Source of the DNA: Neocallimastix lanati (nom. inval.)
Lineage: Eukaryota > Neocallimastigomycota > Neocallimastigomycetes > Neocallimastigales > Neocallimastigaceae
DNA: 64,000 bases
Direction: 5' to 3'
Assembly (NCBI GenBank): GCA_016946835.1
Contig: JACVTC010000229.1
Span: 64,001 to 128,000 of the forward strand
Made by a program: the position numbers and the translations under genes. The notes beneath the pieces are model-generated. The model ran no database searches. It was not told the origin of the DNA and worked only from the letters and a program-made list of their open reading frames with translations. Shown piece by piece: positions 37,360-52,550 of the stretch. Positions within the stretch are counted from its first letter, which is position 1; every line of letters begins with the position of its first letter.

Positions 37360-37788
37360 TAATTATAATAACATTGAGGAAGAAGAAGTAGAATATATTA
37401 ATAATAATAATAATTTTGAAGAAGAAGAAGAAGAATATATTAGTAATAATAATAATTTTGAAGAAGAAGAAGGACGTATTAGTGATAATAATTTAAAGAA
37501 GAAGAATGGAGGAAAATATTAATGATATTAACACTGAAGAAGAAAAAGAAAATATGCTTAATGAAAAAAATGATGTTGAAGAGATAGATATTGGTGAAGA
37601 AAACAATAATGCAATTTAAAAAAAAAAAAATTTAATGAATTTATAATGATGATAATATTATAGAAATATTAAAATGAAAAAAAAAAAATAAAGTAATAAT
37701 AAAAGAGGAAGAAATTGAGGATTTATAGCAATACTTAAGAAGAAATATTGATATGGTTTGAAGAACATTGATAGTAATAGTGAGACTC

Positions 37789-37819
<31 letters not shown>

Positions 37820-37930
37820 AGAAGAAGAAGACGATTAAAAAGGTTTATGATACTGATACTGATGATAAAATAAAGAAAACATGAAGGAGTAGTAGCGATA
37901 GTAATAGAAGTAGATGAGAAGTAAAGTGAC
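37360..37930 (+). pseudogene. Decayed acidic low-complexity gene
   Basis: Successive frames read Asn/Glu-rich peptide: units of EEEEEEYISNNNNNF type (37370-37480), then a 37-codon frame from ATG at 37506 (MEENINDINTEEEKENMLNE onward) to TAA, then Lys/Glu and Ser/Asp pieces broken by A runs up to about 37930. The GAAGAAGAA/AATAATAAT texture is like the acidic segments of the giant Asn-rich protein, not like surrounding DNA. No intact frame remains. It could instead be a repeat array that only looks coding, so confidence is low. Confidence 0.4.
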
Positions 37931-38039
37931 ACAAGTACAAGTCAACATGAATAAAAGCCATAATGGATAATCTATTGAATACTAAAATACTATATAATAA
38001 TAAAAAATATATTAAAAAAAAAAAAAAAAAAGATATTAA

Positions 38040-38073
<34 letters not shown>

Positions 38074-38876
38074 CAAGGAAAAACTTAAATGTGGTTTTTA
38101 TAATGATATAGGAGAAAAATGAAAATAATTTTATATACAAATAAATAACTGTATATGTTAATATAATTATTTTAAATTATTAAATATCCTAATAGGTCAT
38201 ATAAATTTTTTTTTTTTATAAAATTTTAAGGTCTATTTATATATGGCTATATATATATATATTTCATCTTTGGTCTCATCTAGTAATACATTTCTAATAT
38301 ATAAATATTTTTTTTTTAAAAAAAATAGTGATATTCACATTATATTCATTATTATCTCCATTCTTTATATTATTTAACTCCTTTTTTTTTAAGAATGACA
38401 GTCTCATTTTAAAAATAAGAATTTATTAATACAATTTATTAATTTATTTTTTTTTTAAAAAATTTAATATAATGGATAAATTAAAGACCACAAAAACTTC
38501 CTTTGTTTTATTTTACTCTATTTTTTTTATTTCAAAATAATGAAATAATACGAAATAATATTATTTAAAGCAATAAAATAAATACATAAATAAATAAATG
38601 AAAAAAAAAAAAAAAAAATAGATTCAAACTTATAGTATATAATAAAAAATATCAAATTTTATATTTAACCTAATGATTTAAACCATCCAACATATTAAAT
38701 ATTAAGTTCACAATACAAAAAAAAAAAAAAAAAAGTATTTAAAAGTTAACATGTATTTACAGAAAAAATATATATATAGAATTAAATTTATATATACATA
38801 TATATTAAAAATATCTTATTATATATTTAATATGAAAATAGCACTTAATTTTATATTTCCTTTATATATATATATA
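37931..38876. other. AT-rich spacer left of the MITE
   Basis: No gene. A runs at 38050-38072 and elsewhere, T runs, and AT dinucleotides. The 69-codon plus-strand frame at 38751-38960 crosses into the terminal repeat of the MITE and is not a gene. Confidence 0.7.
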
Positions 38877-39716
38877 GGGAGGTGTGCATTTTTTCGAAAT
38901 TGTGCATTTCCCAAAATGTGGCTTAAAATATTTTTAAAAAATAAACATATATATAAATAAAATAAATAAATAAATAAAAAATATTAAATAAAAAAAAAAT
39001 GTTAAAAATGATTTATTATTACTCTTTTATATTTTATCTTAATTTCTATCAATTTTTAGTTTTATTTCATTATTAAAATTTTAATAAAGTAAAAAAAAAC
39101 TATATAATATTGATATTGATAATAAAAAAAATTATATAATATTGATATTGATTTTAATAATAAAAATAACTATATAAAATATTGATATTCTATATATATA
39201 AATATTTATTATTCAGAATAAATAATATATAATTTTTTGATATAACAGTAATATGAAGGTATGAAGTATATATGAAAATATTTTTTTTACTACTTAATAT
39301 TTGAAATATTTATATTTATTCTGAATAAAAAATTAGTATTAATTATTCAGTTTTTTTAATTAGAAAAATAAAATATTTATTTATTTATTTTTTATTTATA
39401 TATTTATTTATTATTAATTATTTATTATTTATTATTTATTATTTATTTATTATGTTTGTTATTATTCATTCAATTATTTATTATTTAATTATTTATTTTT
39501 TATTATATATTATTTATTATTTATTTATTTAAAAATATTTTATAATAAAACATTTGAAGACTTCACTACTTAATTTCAAAAATGATTTTTATTATTTATT
39601 TAATTATTTATTTAATTATTTATTTATTGGTTAAAAAAATTAGATAATGTGGCTATTAAATAAAATATTTTAAGCCACATTGTGAAATGCACAATTGCAA
39701 AATGATACACATTCAT
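38877..39716. mobile_element. MITE-like DNA transposon with ~55-bp terminal inverted repeats
   Basis: The left end (38877-38932) and right end (39662-39716) are inverted copies. The inner part TGTGGCTTAAAATATTT is identical and the part TTGTGCATTTC next to it also matches, with a few mismatches and indels toward the tips (GGTGTGCATTTT against GTGTATCATTTT). The ~840-bp body is AT-rich with no transposase frame, so it would be a non-autonomous element. Both flanks are (TA)n, which fits a TA target duplication but makes it impossible to define. The superfamily is unknown. The motif at 355-410 may be a related end. Confidence 0.7.
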
Positions 39717-40586
39717 ATATATATATATTTAATGAACTATTAAAAATGCTTTTAGTGTATTATATTGTATCTAATTATTGAAATATAGAATATATTCATG
39801 TCCTTTTTTAACATTTCTATTAATAAAATAACAAAATATTTAATATAACGATCTTTTTTTTTTTTATCAAGCCATTAATTTATTTTTCATTATTTTATAT
39901 ATTCTATATATTCTATATATTCTATATATTATTTTATTATTTTATTATTTTATTATTTATTATTTATTATTTTATTTTATTTTTAATATTATTTAATTTT
40001 TTTTTTTTTTGTTCTTTTTTGTTACAAAAAAAAAAAAATTAAAAATGATTCATTAATTATTTTAATTAAAAAATAAAAAAAAAATTTTTTTTTTTAATTA
40101 ATTATTTTTTTTATAAATTAATCCAATAAAATAAAATAAAATAAAATAAAAATAAAAAAATAATTAAAAAATAATTAAAAAAAAAAAATAATAAAAAAAA
40201 ATTCAATTTGTATTCAATACAACGTTAAAGAAAGAAATTAAATTAATTAAAAAAAAATATTAGTTTATTTCCATTAGAAAAAATTTTTAAAAGCTATTTA
40301 AAAAAATAAAATAAAATAAAATAAAGTAAAAAATAAAATATAATAAAAAATAAAAATAATATATGTACTAATGTATTATGAGCATCATCATGATCTATAC
40401 CAAAGTTTAGTCATTTTTATTTATAATTTATATTATAAATTTTAAATTTTTATAAATTACTAAATTACTTTACAATTATTAAAAATAGAAAAAAAAAAAA
40501 TTAAAATTTTTAATAAATTCATGTATATGTAATTGTTGGTTGTAATTAAAAAATAAACATTATTTATTAATAATTATTATTCTCTA

Positions 40587-40618
<32 letters not shown>

Positions 40619-41315
40619 TTTATTATTTTTTTTTTAAATGTGGGGTAACGTCTTTTGTATTTAAATTTTTTATCTACTTTTATTTATTGAATATAACATT
40701 CTGTCCATGTTTTTTTTTTTTTTTTTTTTTTTTTTTATTTCTAGTAATTTAATATTTAACAATTTATAATAAACAACTCAATATATTAATATTAATATTT
40801 TTATTTTTATTTAAACAAAAGAATAGAAATAAAAATAATATATATATATATTTATATAAATTAATAGTACCAGTTGACTAAATAAATAATTAACTATTTT
40901 TTAAAAAAAAAAAATATTAATGGTTAACAATTATTCATTTATTATTATTTTCATATTTCATTTCATTTCATTTTATTTTATTTTACTTTATTTTTTTTTT
41001 TTTTTTTTGTTTTATAAAATTTATAAAGTATTTCATACAATAAATGATACTTGAAACTTTATTTGTAAAATAATAAAAATTTTTAAATTTTTGAGTGACA
41101 TATTTATTAATTATTAATTATTAATTATTTATTATTATTAATTATTAATTATTAATTATTTTATTCATTACTAATTTGTCAAACAATTTTTTTTTTTTTT
41201 TTTTTTTTTTTTGAAAGCACTTAACCAAAAATTATTAAATTAAAATGACCCTTTTATAATTCCTTGCCACTATACTAGCATGTCAAAAAATAAAATAAAA
41301 TAAAATAAATAATAA

Positions 41316-41346
<31 letters not shown>

Positions 41347-42023
41347 TTTATTAAAATGAAAATAAAATTAAATATTAATATTTATTATTTATGATGGCTT
41401 GAAAAAAAAAGAAATAAAAAGAAATTTAAACAATAAAATTTTTTATAAATATTATTATTAATTATTATTAATTATTATTAATTATTATTAATTATTATTA
41501 TTAAAATATTTTACTATAATTATTATTACTACTAATTATAATTACTATTATTATTTTATGTACTATTTTTACGTTTTTTTTTTTTTTTTTTTTTTTTTAT
41601 CTATTTAAATAATTGGATAAAATTGAAAATAATAAAAAAAATTTTTTTTTTTCCATCCGTTTAAAATTTTCACTGCAACTATTTATGTACAAATTTAAAA
41701 TGTTTTTTTTTTTTTTGTACAATTTCATTTAGTATACAAGGTTAAATCATGTACAAAAAAAAAAGTGTATATATTACTTATAAAAACTTAAAATTTAACA
41801 GTAATAATAAATAATAATATTATTTAATAATATTAGTAAAAAAAATTGTTAATTATTTAAATATCTTTATATATATATATATTTTTCAAGCCATCTTCAT
41901 TGAAAAAAACAATTATTAATTTTTTTTTTATTGTTGAATATAAAAATAAAATTAAAAAAAAAAAAAAATAAAAATAAAAATAAAAACCCTATTTAAAGAC
42001 AATGTATTGATTTTATTTGTTCA

Positions 42024-42054
<31 letters not shown>

Positions 42055-42826
42055 TTATTTAGAGAAATATTATTAATATTTTAATATATTAATATATTAA
42101 GAAAAAAAAATAAATTTTTTAATTTTAATTTCATTGCTACCTTTATTACGATAATTAAAAGGAATGGGTTTCTATATATTCATAATATATATATATAAAC
42201 GGTTATTAATAATCATCATTAAAAGTTTTAAAAAAAAATTTTTTTTTTTTAATTATAAAACATTTATCTATCAATGTATGTATAATGTAATAGTAATAAT
42301 AATATATTATTTTTATCTTTAAGCCTTTTACTAGAAATTGATAAATTTCTTTTTAACTTTGATGGTGTTAGGTATAAAACATTTTTTTTTTTTACAAACT
42401 ATTAATATAAATTAACCAAAAAATAAAAAATAGAATTATAATTAAATATAAAATATATCATAGAAAGATATATAATAGATATAAATATATTAATAATTAA
42501 GATTTTTTTTTTTTAACAATCTATATATTTTATTTATTACTTATATAAATATATTTAATATATTTTCATTTGTATTTTTAAAAGTTATTTATTTAAATTT
42601 AAGTATATTATACAAATAAATATATTTTATTGAAATAGTATAGTGTTTTTTTTTTTTTTTTTTCTATTATATTTTGGTTTCATTTATGCTTTATTAGAAA
42701 TATTAATTATTAACATAAAATTATATATCTATTCAAATAAAGTAATCATCAATCTCTCTTTTAATTCATAAAGACTTTTGTACTTATAAAACTATCTTTA
42801 CTTCGATTTATTATAGTCTTTCTTTC

Positions 42827-42939
42827 ATATATTATATCATACTGGCTTAATTATTATTTTATTTCTTCTTATATATTATATCATACTGGCTTAATTATTA
42901 TTTTATTTCTTCTTATATATTATATCATACTGGCTTAAT
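42827..42939. repeat. 44-bp tandem repeat, 2.6 copies
   Basis: Units start at 42827, 42871 and 42915 and are identical over the full 44 bp; the third stops after 25 bp. Each contains ATCATACTGGCTTAATTA. Perfect identity suggests recent duplication. Confidence 0.95.
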
Positions 42940-43751
42940 ATATAAAATAAAATAAATAGTAAATATAAATATAATAAGTATAAAAATAATAATTTTTTAT
43001 TTATATTAATATAAATTCATTTATATTTATATATTATAAATTATATTGAATAAATATTTTTTTATTTAAATTATTTTTTCCCTTTTAAGCAATAATTAAA
43101 TAACTATTAAATAACTTTTTTTTTTTTTTTTTTTTATTTTAATCAACTTTTTATATTTAAATAATTAAATAAAAAAAAATAAATGAATAAAAAAAGTATT
43201 ACCATTTTCTTTTTGGGTATTTATATTAATTATACATATACTTCATATATTATTACATATATATTATATATATTATATATACCTCATAAATTTTATATAT
43301 TTTTGAAGCTATTTATATCTATTTTATATGTGACTTTTTGTGGTAAATATATAATTAAAGAAATAACATAAAAAAAAAAATTCAAAAAAAAAAAATATAT
43401 ATTATTTAAAAAAAAAAAAGGATATATATATATATATATTTTATTTTAAAAATATAGTTAATAATATAATTAATATTGGTTATATGTTTGTTTATTATTC
43501 ATTATTTATTTTAATTAAGATGACAGATGATAGAAGAGTTTTTATTTATTTGTTTATTTTGATATTAATACTATAACTAATATAAATTTAATTATTACTC
43601 TCAGTAGATCATCATTTATCTATACATAATAAATTTGATTTTATTGTTTTAATATAATAATATTGTTATAAAAATAAAATAATGAAATAAAATAAAAAAA
43701 AATATATATATATATATATTTTTTTTCCTTTTATATATATCATTTGATAGT

Positions 43752-43802
43752 ATTTCTAAACAGGAAATATTGGAATAAGTTAATTATTTCCTGTTTAGAA
43801 AT
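43752..43802. repeat. Perfect 17-bp inverted repeat with 17-nt loop
   Basis: Left arm ATTTCTAAACAGGAAAT (43752-43768) and right arm ATTTCCTGTTTAGAAAT (43786-43802) are perfect reverse complements. No T run follows and no gene is adjacent. Confidence 0.9.
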
Positions 43803-46800
43803 TCCTTCATATAATAAAGTTGCAAATGATAATTAATTTTTTTTATTAACTTTTCCTGCTGACTTTTGATTTTGATTTTGATTTCCTTATAACTATTTAT
43901 CAATTATTGAATATCAATTATATATTATATATATATAAAGATTTTACTTTTTACTTTGATAATAAATAAATATTATATATAAATATGTATAATGATGTAT
44001 AGAGAAGTAATAATATATTAGTAATATATACGAATATATATTTTTAAAAGTAAATCAATCATTATTTACCATTATGTATTTTATAAATACATTAAATAAA
44101 TTAGAAGAAAGTCTTTGAAATTTTATAATGAATAGGAGGCTAATTTTTTTTTTTTTTTTTTTTTTAAAGGAATATGAAAAGTTGTATGTGTATAAACAAA
44201 AATATATTAATTAACATTATTTCAAAATCTTATTTGTATACATTATTTATATTTTCTATCTTTTATCTTATTACATAAATAATAAAAATGAATATTTATA
44301 TATTACTTTTAAACTTTGTATACTTTTCTTTTTCAAAAACCTTTAATATTTTTATATTGAAAGCATTAAACGTATAATATTTTACATAATATTATTTTAA
44401 TATTAAATTCAATATTTTATTTTTTAACCAAATAAAAAAGATTATTATTTTATATATTGATAATGACATACATTGTTATTAATATATTATAAATTTATAT
44501 TTTCATATATGAAATATATATCAATATCAATATTTCTATCTTTTTTTTTTTTTTTTTTAATAATTAAAACTTTTAAAAAAAATAATAATAATAATAAACC
44601 AAGAGAATTTATATATATAGATTTTTTTTTTGAAAAAAAAAAAATAATACATAAATACATAAATACATTAATAATAATAACAAAAAAAATAATTTATAAT
44701 AAGTGAACTTAAAATTTTGATTAAAATATTTAATATATGTCATAGATATTCATTCGTAGGACAAATAAAAAAAATTAATAATTAAACTTTTTTTTTATGG
44801 AAAAAGAAATTCATTCTTTAAAAATAATTAAAATTATTTATTATTTATGATTATTTATATTTATGATTATTTATAATTATTTATTATAATTATAATTAGG
44901 ATTTTTTATAATGATTGATGATTGATTTATCTTGTCTTTTTTTTTTTTTTTTTTTTTTTTATTATTATTATTATTTTACCTCACTATAAATATAGCTTTT
45001 ATATAGTAAATTATCATAATACAGTATTTATTAATAATTTAATATATTCATAATAAATGAAATTAATATACTTCAATTTAAAATAAAAAGAAAAAAAAAT
45101 GTAATCAAAAACTTTATAAAACATTTTTATCTATTGTTAAAAGCTTAATACTTAAATATTATTTAACCAGCCTTTTTTTTTTTTTTTTTTATCATTATTA
45201 TTATTAATTGTATATTTATATATAAATATACTACATAGTAAAATTTATATATTCATAATTTATAAAGTAATACATTTTAATTGCTTTACAATTTATATAA
45301 ACATTTATACTCATAATATATACTTATAAATAAAATAATAATAAAACATAAAAATTACAAAAAAAAAAAAAAAATTATATAGCTATATATTATTTAATAA
45401 TTAAAATAGATAATTATTAATTCATTATTATATATTATTAAAATATTATATATTAATAATGGTTATTGAATATAGTTATTACATTATTATTATCATAAAC
45501 CGTTGATCTAATAAAAAATTATTATGATTTATTAAAAATATATTTATAATTTATCCATTAGATTATTAACTTTTTTTTTTAGTTTTTATTTTTATCCTGT
45601 GGATATTATTTATATATATCTATGTATACAGATAGAAAGAAATCTTATTGGATATATTAATATACTAATTAGAAATAGCAAAAGGGAATTTTTTAAAAAT
45701 AAAGTCATCATAGTTTTTTTTTTTTATTATTATTATTATTTGTAAATTTATTTATTTATTAATATTAACTAAATAAATTTATTAATTTATTTAATTATTA
45801 TTATTTTATTATTATGATTACTTAATATTAATATTTCCAATAATGACTGGAGAAAAAGCATAGTCATCGATTCGTTGTAAAACAAAAAGGAAGGATTAGA
45901 TTTAATTTTTTCAATTTTTTTTTTCAAACCATATTATATCAACATATTTGATAATATTAATAATATATTTTACTATACAATACAAAAGATATTTTAGTAT
46001 TAATTATTCCTACTTTTAATTATTTTAATATTATATTTTATTTTATATGTTATATAATAGATTAACAATAGATAATTCTTTAAAACTATATCCTATTATT
46101 TTATTTTTATTTTTATTTTTTTTTCAAGTATAATTAATTATATAATTATTCACATAATAAAAAAAAATTTTTTGAAAAGAACTTAATGTGGGATATTTGA
46201 GTTATAGTGGAAGAATAAAAAAAAAAAAAAAAAGTTTTTTATATTGTATAAATTTTTAATATCTTTGTTTAGATGCTCTTGTTTTGATGCTCATAAATAA
46301 TAAACTCATGATTTCATAAGTTTATTGTTTATAAAAAAAAATTTTTTTTTTCTTCTTCTTTTTCTTTCATTTTTAATAGAAATTTAATATTAAACTTTTA
46401 TATAGAAAAGTATTTCTTTTAATATATTAAATTATAATATAATTAAATTATAATATATCATCTAAATTAAATTAATTTGGGATAAATTATTTTTTATATT
46501 TAATTATTTTATTAAAGATGTAACAAATTAACATTTTTTATACAGTTATGCAATAAATTTTTATACGCCTACTTAAACTAATTAATACTTTGTAATTATA
46601 TATAACTAAATATTTATGAAGATTATGAATTATAATAATAAATAATAAATAATAATAACATATATCAATAATAACAAATACCAGAAACAACAACAAAAAT
46701 AACAAAAAATAATGACAAATAATAACAACATAAATTTATACTATTTAAAATTATAATATATAATCAACATTAATAGTTTATGTTCATAAATAAAAAATAG

Positions 46801-48742
46801 TAAACAGAAATTATATATATATAAACATTAAATAAAAAAATTTCTATAAATAATTTTCAAAATAAGAAATATTATATATGTCAAAAAATAAATATTAATA
46901 AATAAATAAATAAATATTATTTTTAATAGTTAAATAATTTTGCCTTTTTTTTTTTTTTTGTTTATTTATTTATTGCATAATTATAAACATGCATGTTTGA
47001 ATTTTTTTTTATTTTAGATTTCTTTTTTTATTTATTTCGTGTATTTTATTTGATATATATAAATTTTACATTTATATAAAAGTCAATTAACACGGAAGGT
47101 CATTTTTATTTTCAAATTTCAAATTTCAATTTTTTTTTTTTTTTTTTTTTTTGAAAATTCTAATTAATTCTGTCATTTAAAAAAATGGTTTATTGTAATG
47201 TATTCTAATATATGAAAGAATGTCTAATTTGAAATAAAAGTTGTTGAATTAATAAGAATTTAAGAATTTTAATAATTAATTAAATAATTAATAAATTAAT
47301 AAAAGAAAAAAAAAATAATAACAAATATAATATTTATATTTGTAATGTTATAGTTGTTATAGTTGTTATAGCTGTTATATATCTAAATTTTATGAATAAT
47401 TTTTGATATTTTGTATGGTGTTATAATGAAATACAATAAAGTTAATTAAATTTCTATAAATTGGTAATATTTTTTATTAATGGAATATAATTCATTAAAT
47501 TGGAATATCTGAAATTCAAAAAAAAAAAAAAATTAATTTAATTTATATAATTTTAGATATAATTATTTAATTTATAGTTCAAATTATTAATTATTAAAAT
47601 ACAAAAAAAAAAAAAAATTATATATATATATATATATATATACTAAATATAATAATATATATATAATCTTTAAGATATTTATTATAATATGAATATAATA
47701 AATAAATAAACTAATTTTTTTTGTTCCTTTTTAAAAATTAAAATAAATAAATAAATAAAAAATTTTTTATAGAATTATATAAATTAAAATGAAGGTGTGT
47801 GAAGAGACATTAATTAACAGATTATATATATTTGGAAATTTTTATATTTAATTTATTTTATTTTTAGTTTTATATTTTTTATTTATTTCTTAATTTTATA
47901 TTTTATATTTTATTTTATTTTATTTTATTTTATTTATTACCTTCTTCATATTATTTATAAGAATAACTATTTTTTTTTCATTTATGACAAATACTACTAA
48001 ATAATATTTACTTCTACACTTTTTTTTTAGTTTATGTATATCTTATTTATATAATATTAATGTGTTCATTCAAAAAATAATAATTATTAATAAAAAAAAT
48101 ATTATTTTTTTAGTTATTCTATAAAATATTTTATTTAAACATATAATTATTAGTTTTTATATTAGTTTCTTTTTAATATTATATATATATATATAACTTT
48201 TTTATTATATTTTAAATTAAAAAAAAAAAAAAAAACTTTTAATTATGTAGATTTAAATAATATTTATTCATTTAGTAGTTTATATTTAAATAGTCATTTA
48301 GTAAAAAATATTTAAATATTTTAAAATTTAATATTATAAAATTACTATAAATTTAAAAGTACATTACTCAGTTCATCTATATAACATATTTGATATACGT
48401 CTTAAGATAATTTATATAATTTATAGTCCTTAATTAATATGCTAATATATATTAATGAAAAGCCCTATTTATAGAAATATTCCATATTATTAAATTAAAT
48501 TAAAAAAATATTCAAATAGAATTTAAAGTTTTATTTCAAAAAAAAAAATATTAAAATAATTAAACGTTTTTTTTTTTTTAATTATTATTTATTTTTAAAA
48601 AGAATTAAAAAAAAAATAATTTTATATTATAAATATAAATTTTGTCCAAATATTAAGAATAAAATTTAGGGCTAAATTAATAATAAAAGAGGATATACTT
48701 AAAATAATATAAAAAAAATAAAATAAGAATACTACATAAATA

Positions 48743-48845
48743 TTAATTTTTATGTATAAATTTAAGACTTTTTACTAAGAGTAAATATTATTTTTGCTCA
48801 ATATTTATTAGTAAAAAAAGTCTTTAATTTATACATAAAAATTAA
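48743..48845. repeat. Foldback element with ~46-bp arms
   Basis: Arms 48743-48789 and 48800-48845 are reverse complements with only a few differences, sharing TTAATTTTTATGTATAAATT and AAGACTTTTT. They are separated by about 10 bases (TTTTTGCTC). Could be a tiny foldback transposon or a hairpin RNA. Confidence 0.8.
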
Positions 48846-50071
48846 CTAATAGTAAATCTATAATACAATTAATTTGTATAATTTTTTTTTTTTTAGTATA
48901 TAATCTTCTATTAATTTATTAATTACTAATTTTATTTCTTATTATTTTTTTATTTAACATTACATAAAGTTCAATAATAATAGAATATAAGTCGACTTTT
49001 ACATATATATGTATGCATTATGAATATTATATGATAAAAAAAATAAAAAAATAATAAAAATAAAAATTATTAATATAAAATTTTAAATCTAAATGATTTA
49101 ATAATTTATATAAAGAGTGCATAAATTTTTTTTTATTATTATTATTTGCTTGATGTTACTAAATTTAAATTTTTTATTTTTTATTTTTATTATTTCTGTA
49201 TCTCTCTTCTATTTATTGAGCAATGGGGAGCCATGAAATTTTAAAAATGGATTTTAGAAGAATAATTTAATTTATTAATATATATATATATTTATAATAT
49301 ATATTTCTATTTTATAATATTTATTTCTTTTTTATAATATATATATTCAATATAATGAATTATAATAATCGAAGCTTATGATTAGGGGTGAATTTTTTTA
49401 AAAAAAAAAAAGAAAAAAAAATAATAATGAATAATAAATATTAATAAATAATTCATCTTAATATAATAAAAGATATTAAATTCAATTTAAAAATAAAAAT
49501 AAAATAAAAATAAAAATAAAAAAAATAAAAATAAAAAAGGAATAATAATATATATATATATATATAATGTTTTGTTTTACATAATGTATGCACGTATTAA
49601 GATTTTAAAAATTCTAAATAGTAGAAACTATATATTTCAATAATATAAATATATAAATTATTAATAATTAAAATATAAAAAAAAATAAAAAAAAATAAAA
49701 ACAAAAAATAAATAAATAAATATGAAATAAAATTCAATAATTAATAATTTATAATTAATAATTAAATATATTAAATATTATTTAATAAACAATTTTATAA
49801 TGTAAACTATATATTTATTATTATTATTATTATTATTTTTTACTTTTATGATATAAAATATATAAAATATTAAAAAGTATTAAATAATTAATTATATAAA
49901 TGAAAAAAAAAAAAGTTTTGATATAATTCTAAAAAAGTAATATATAAATAAAAAAAAAATAATTTAATTATGAATAATTAAAAAAAAAAAAATAAGTGAA
50001 ATTAATTTAATTGAAATAAATAAAAAAAAATTATTTTTATTAATTTTTAACAGGACTATAAATAAATATTT

Positions 50072-50105
<34 letters not shown>

Positions 50106-52279
50106 TTTTTTAATTATTGATAGTATCATTTAATATTTCTAAAATTAATATTGATACAAAATAGAAACAAATAAATAAAAAAAAATTAATAGGAATAAAT
50201 AATTAAATAATTAAAAGTTAATTAAAAAAAAAATAAAATAAAAATACAATCAAATAAAATTATCGTTATTTATTTATTTATTTATTTATTTTGTTGATTA
50301 GTATCACCTTTTCATAGTTTTAAATTATATTAAAAAATTGTTAATAGCAATTTTTTTAATTTTTTTTTTATAATATTGTATACTGTTCAAAAAAAAAAAA
50401 TTGAGACATAAAATATAATAATTAATTTTTATATAGTCGAAATAATCTCTTTTCAATTGATTCATTCATTCCGAATTAATAAATTTGATGAGAATATATA
50501 TTTATATATTTATCAATATTTCATTTATTAAAATATTGATATAAATCTATTTTATATCGTTAAAACAAAACATATTATATATACCTATATATTATAATGA
50601 TTACATAAATGATCAATATCTTATATTTTTAAAAAATTTTCCTTTTTCTCTTTTATTAATACAATTTATGTTGACATTAACTAGATTAAATTATTTACTA
50701 ATTAAGATAATAATTGAATTATCATTATTAAATATAAAATACTTTATATATATATTCATAAACAATTATTAATTTTTATATAAATAAATATTTATTATTA
50801 TTATTTTTTTCTTTGATTTCATTTTTTATTCTGAAATAATTGAATTTGTATAATTACTTATTTCTTTATTATTTATTTTAATTTATTTAATTATTTAGTT
50901 ATTTTCATTAATTTTCAATTATTTCTTTATTTTTTTATTATTTTTATTTTATTTTTTAAATTTTATTGATAATATATTTAAGTTTAGAATCTCAAATATA
51001 GATAAAAGTATAATAATGTTATTTGTTTTTTTTTTGTTTTTTTTTTTTTTTTAATTTTTCCCTTTAATTTTAAATTTTATTTTAATTATAAATAGTATTA
51101 ATTAATTATTAATAAGAATTCAATTAAAAGATTTAATTATTATTATAATTATATGTACGTTTTAATTTAAACTAATTTTTTTTTTTTTTTAGTAATAATA
51201 ATAATTTTGATAATCAATTCATACTATTTATAATTTAAAGATAAAATAAAAAAAAATTTTTTATTTTAATCTTTTTTTAAAATTATTTGTTGACTCCAGT
51301 TGAAAATTATGTTTAATAAAATTAATAATTTTATAAAAACCTCATCTATATTATCTATCTTTTTATTTCTAATTCAATTGAAATAAAAAAAAAATTCCTT
51401 TGTTTTTAAAAAAAATATTTATGATTTATAAATTGATAATTATTTTTTTAACAACATTTTTATATTTAAATAATATGTTATATCTAATATACAATATCTA
51501 ATATGCAATATATAATATATAACATTTATTTTACATTTCTATAATTTAACTTTATTAAAAAAAAAAAAAAAAAAAAAAAAGAATATAAAATGAAATAAAA
51601 TAAAATATAAATTTTTTTTATTTTTTTATTTTCACTCCATATAAAATATTAAATATATATATATATAAGATTTTTTTAATTTTAATATATTTAGTTAATT
51701 AAAATAATATATTTAAATTCTGTTAAGATGACTATATATTAATATTAATGGATTATCCATCCAACAAAAGAAAAAATTATTTTTTTTTTTATTTCATAAT
51801 TAATTTCATTTTTATTTTATTTCATAAAAATTTTATAATAAAAAAGTAAAAAAAAAAAAAAAAAAAAAATTTTAATTTTAATAAATTTAAAGTTTTTAAA
51901 TTAAATAAATTTTAATTATAGTAATAATATATTTATTATATATGATGAAGTATATTGGATATATATACTTATTTAATATATTTATATTAGATATTATTTG
52001 AATAATAATATATAAATAATTAATTCTTTAAGAATTAATATAAAAATATATTTAACATAATTTCTTTTTTAAAAAAAAAACTTTAAATTATATATATAGA
52101 AATAAATTGATTATATATGAAAAACCAAATTAAATAAAAATTATTTCACATATTAAAATTTATTCTATAATATATTAATATATTTAATATTTAAAAAACT
52201 TTTTGAATTAAATTTTTAATACAAAATAAAAAAAAATAAAAAATACAAAAAAAATACATAAAAAAAATAATTTTATTAT

Positions 52280-52550
52280 TATTTATTATTTATTATTATT
52301 TATTATTTATTTATTATTTATTTATTTTTATTTATTATTTATTTATTATTCAATTATTTATTATTTATTATTTATTATTTATTATTAATTAATATTATAT
52401 ATTATTATTATTTATTATTTATTATTTATTATTTATTAATAAATACTCTTTTTATTATTTAATTATTTATTATTCAATTATTTATTATTCAATTATTATT
52501 TATTATTTATTATTTATTATTTATTATTTAATTATTTATTATAATATGTT
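52280..52550. repeat. (TTATTTA)n array
   Basis: Heptamer and octamer variants of TTATTTATTA with occasional CAATTATTTA units. Same motif family as the arrays at 26700 and 39380. Confidence 0.85.
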
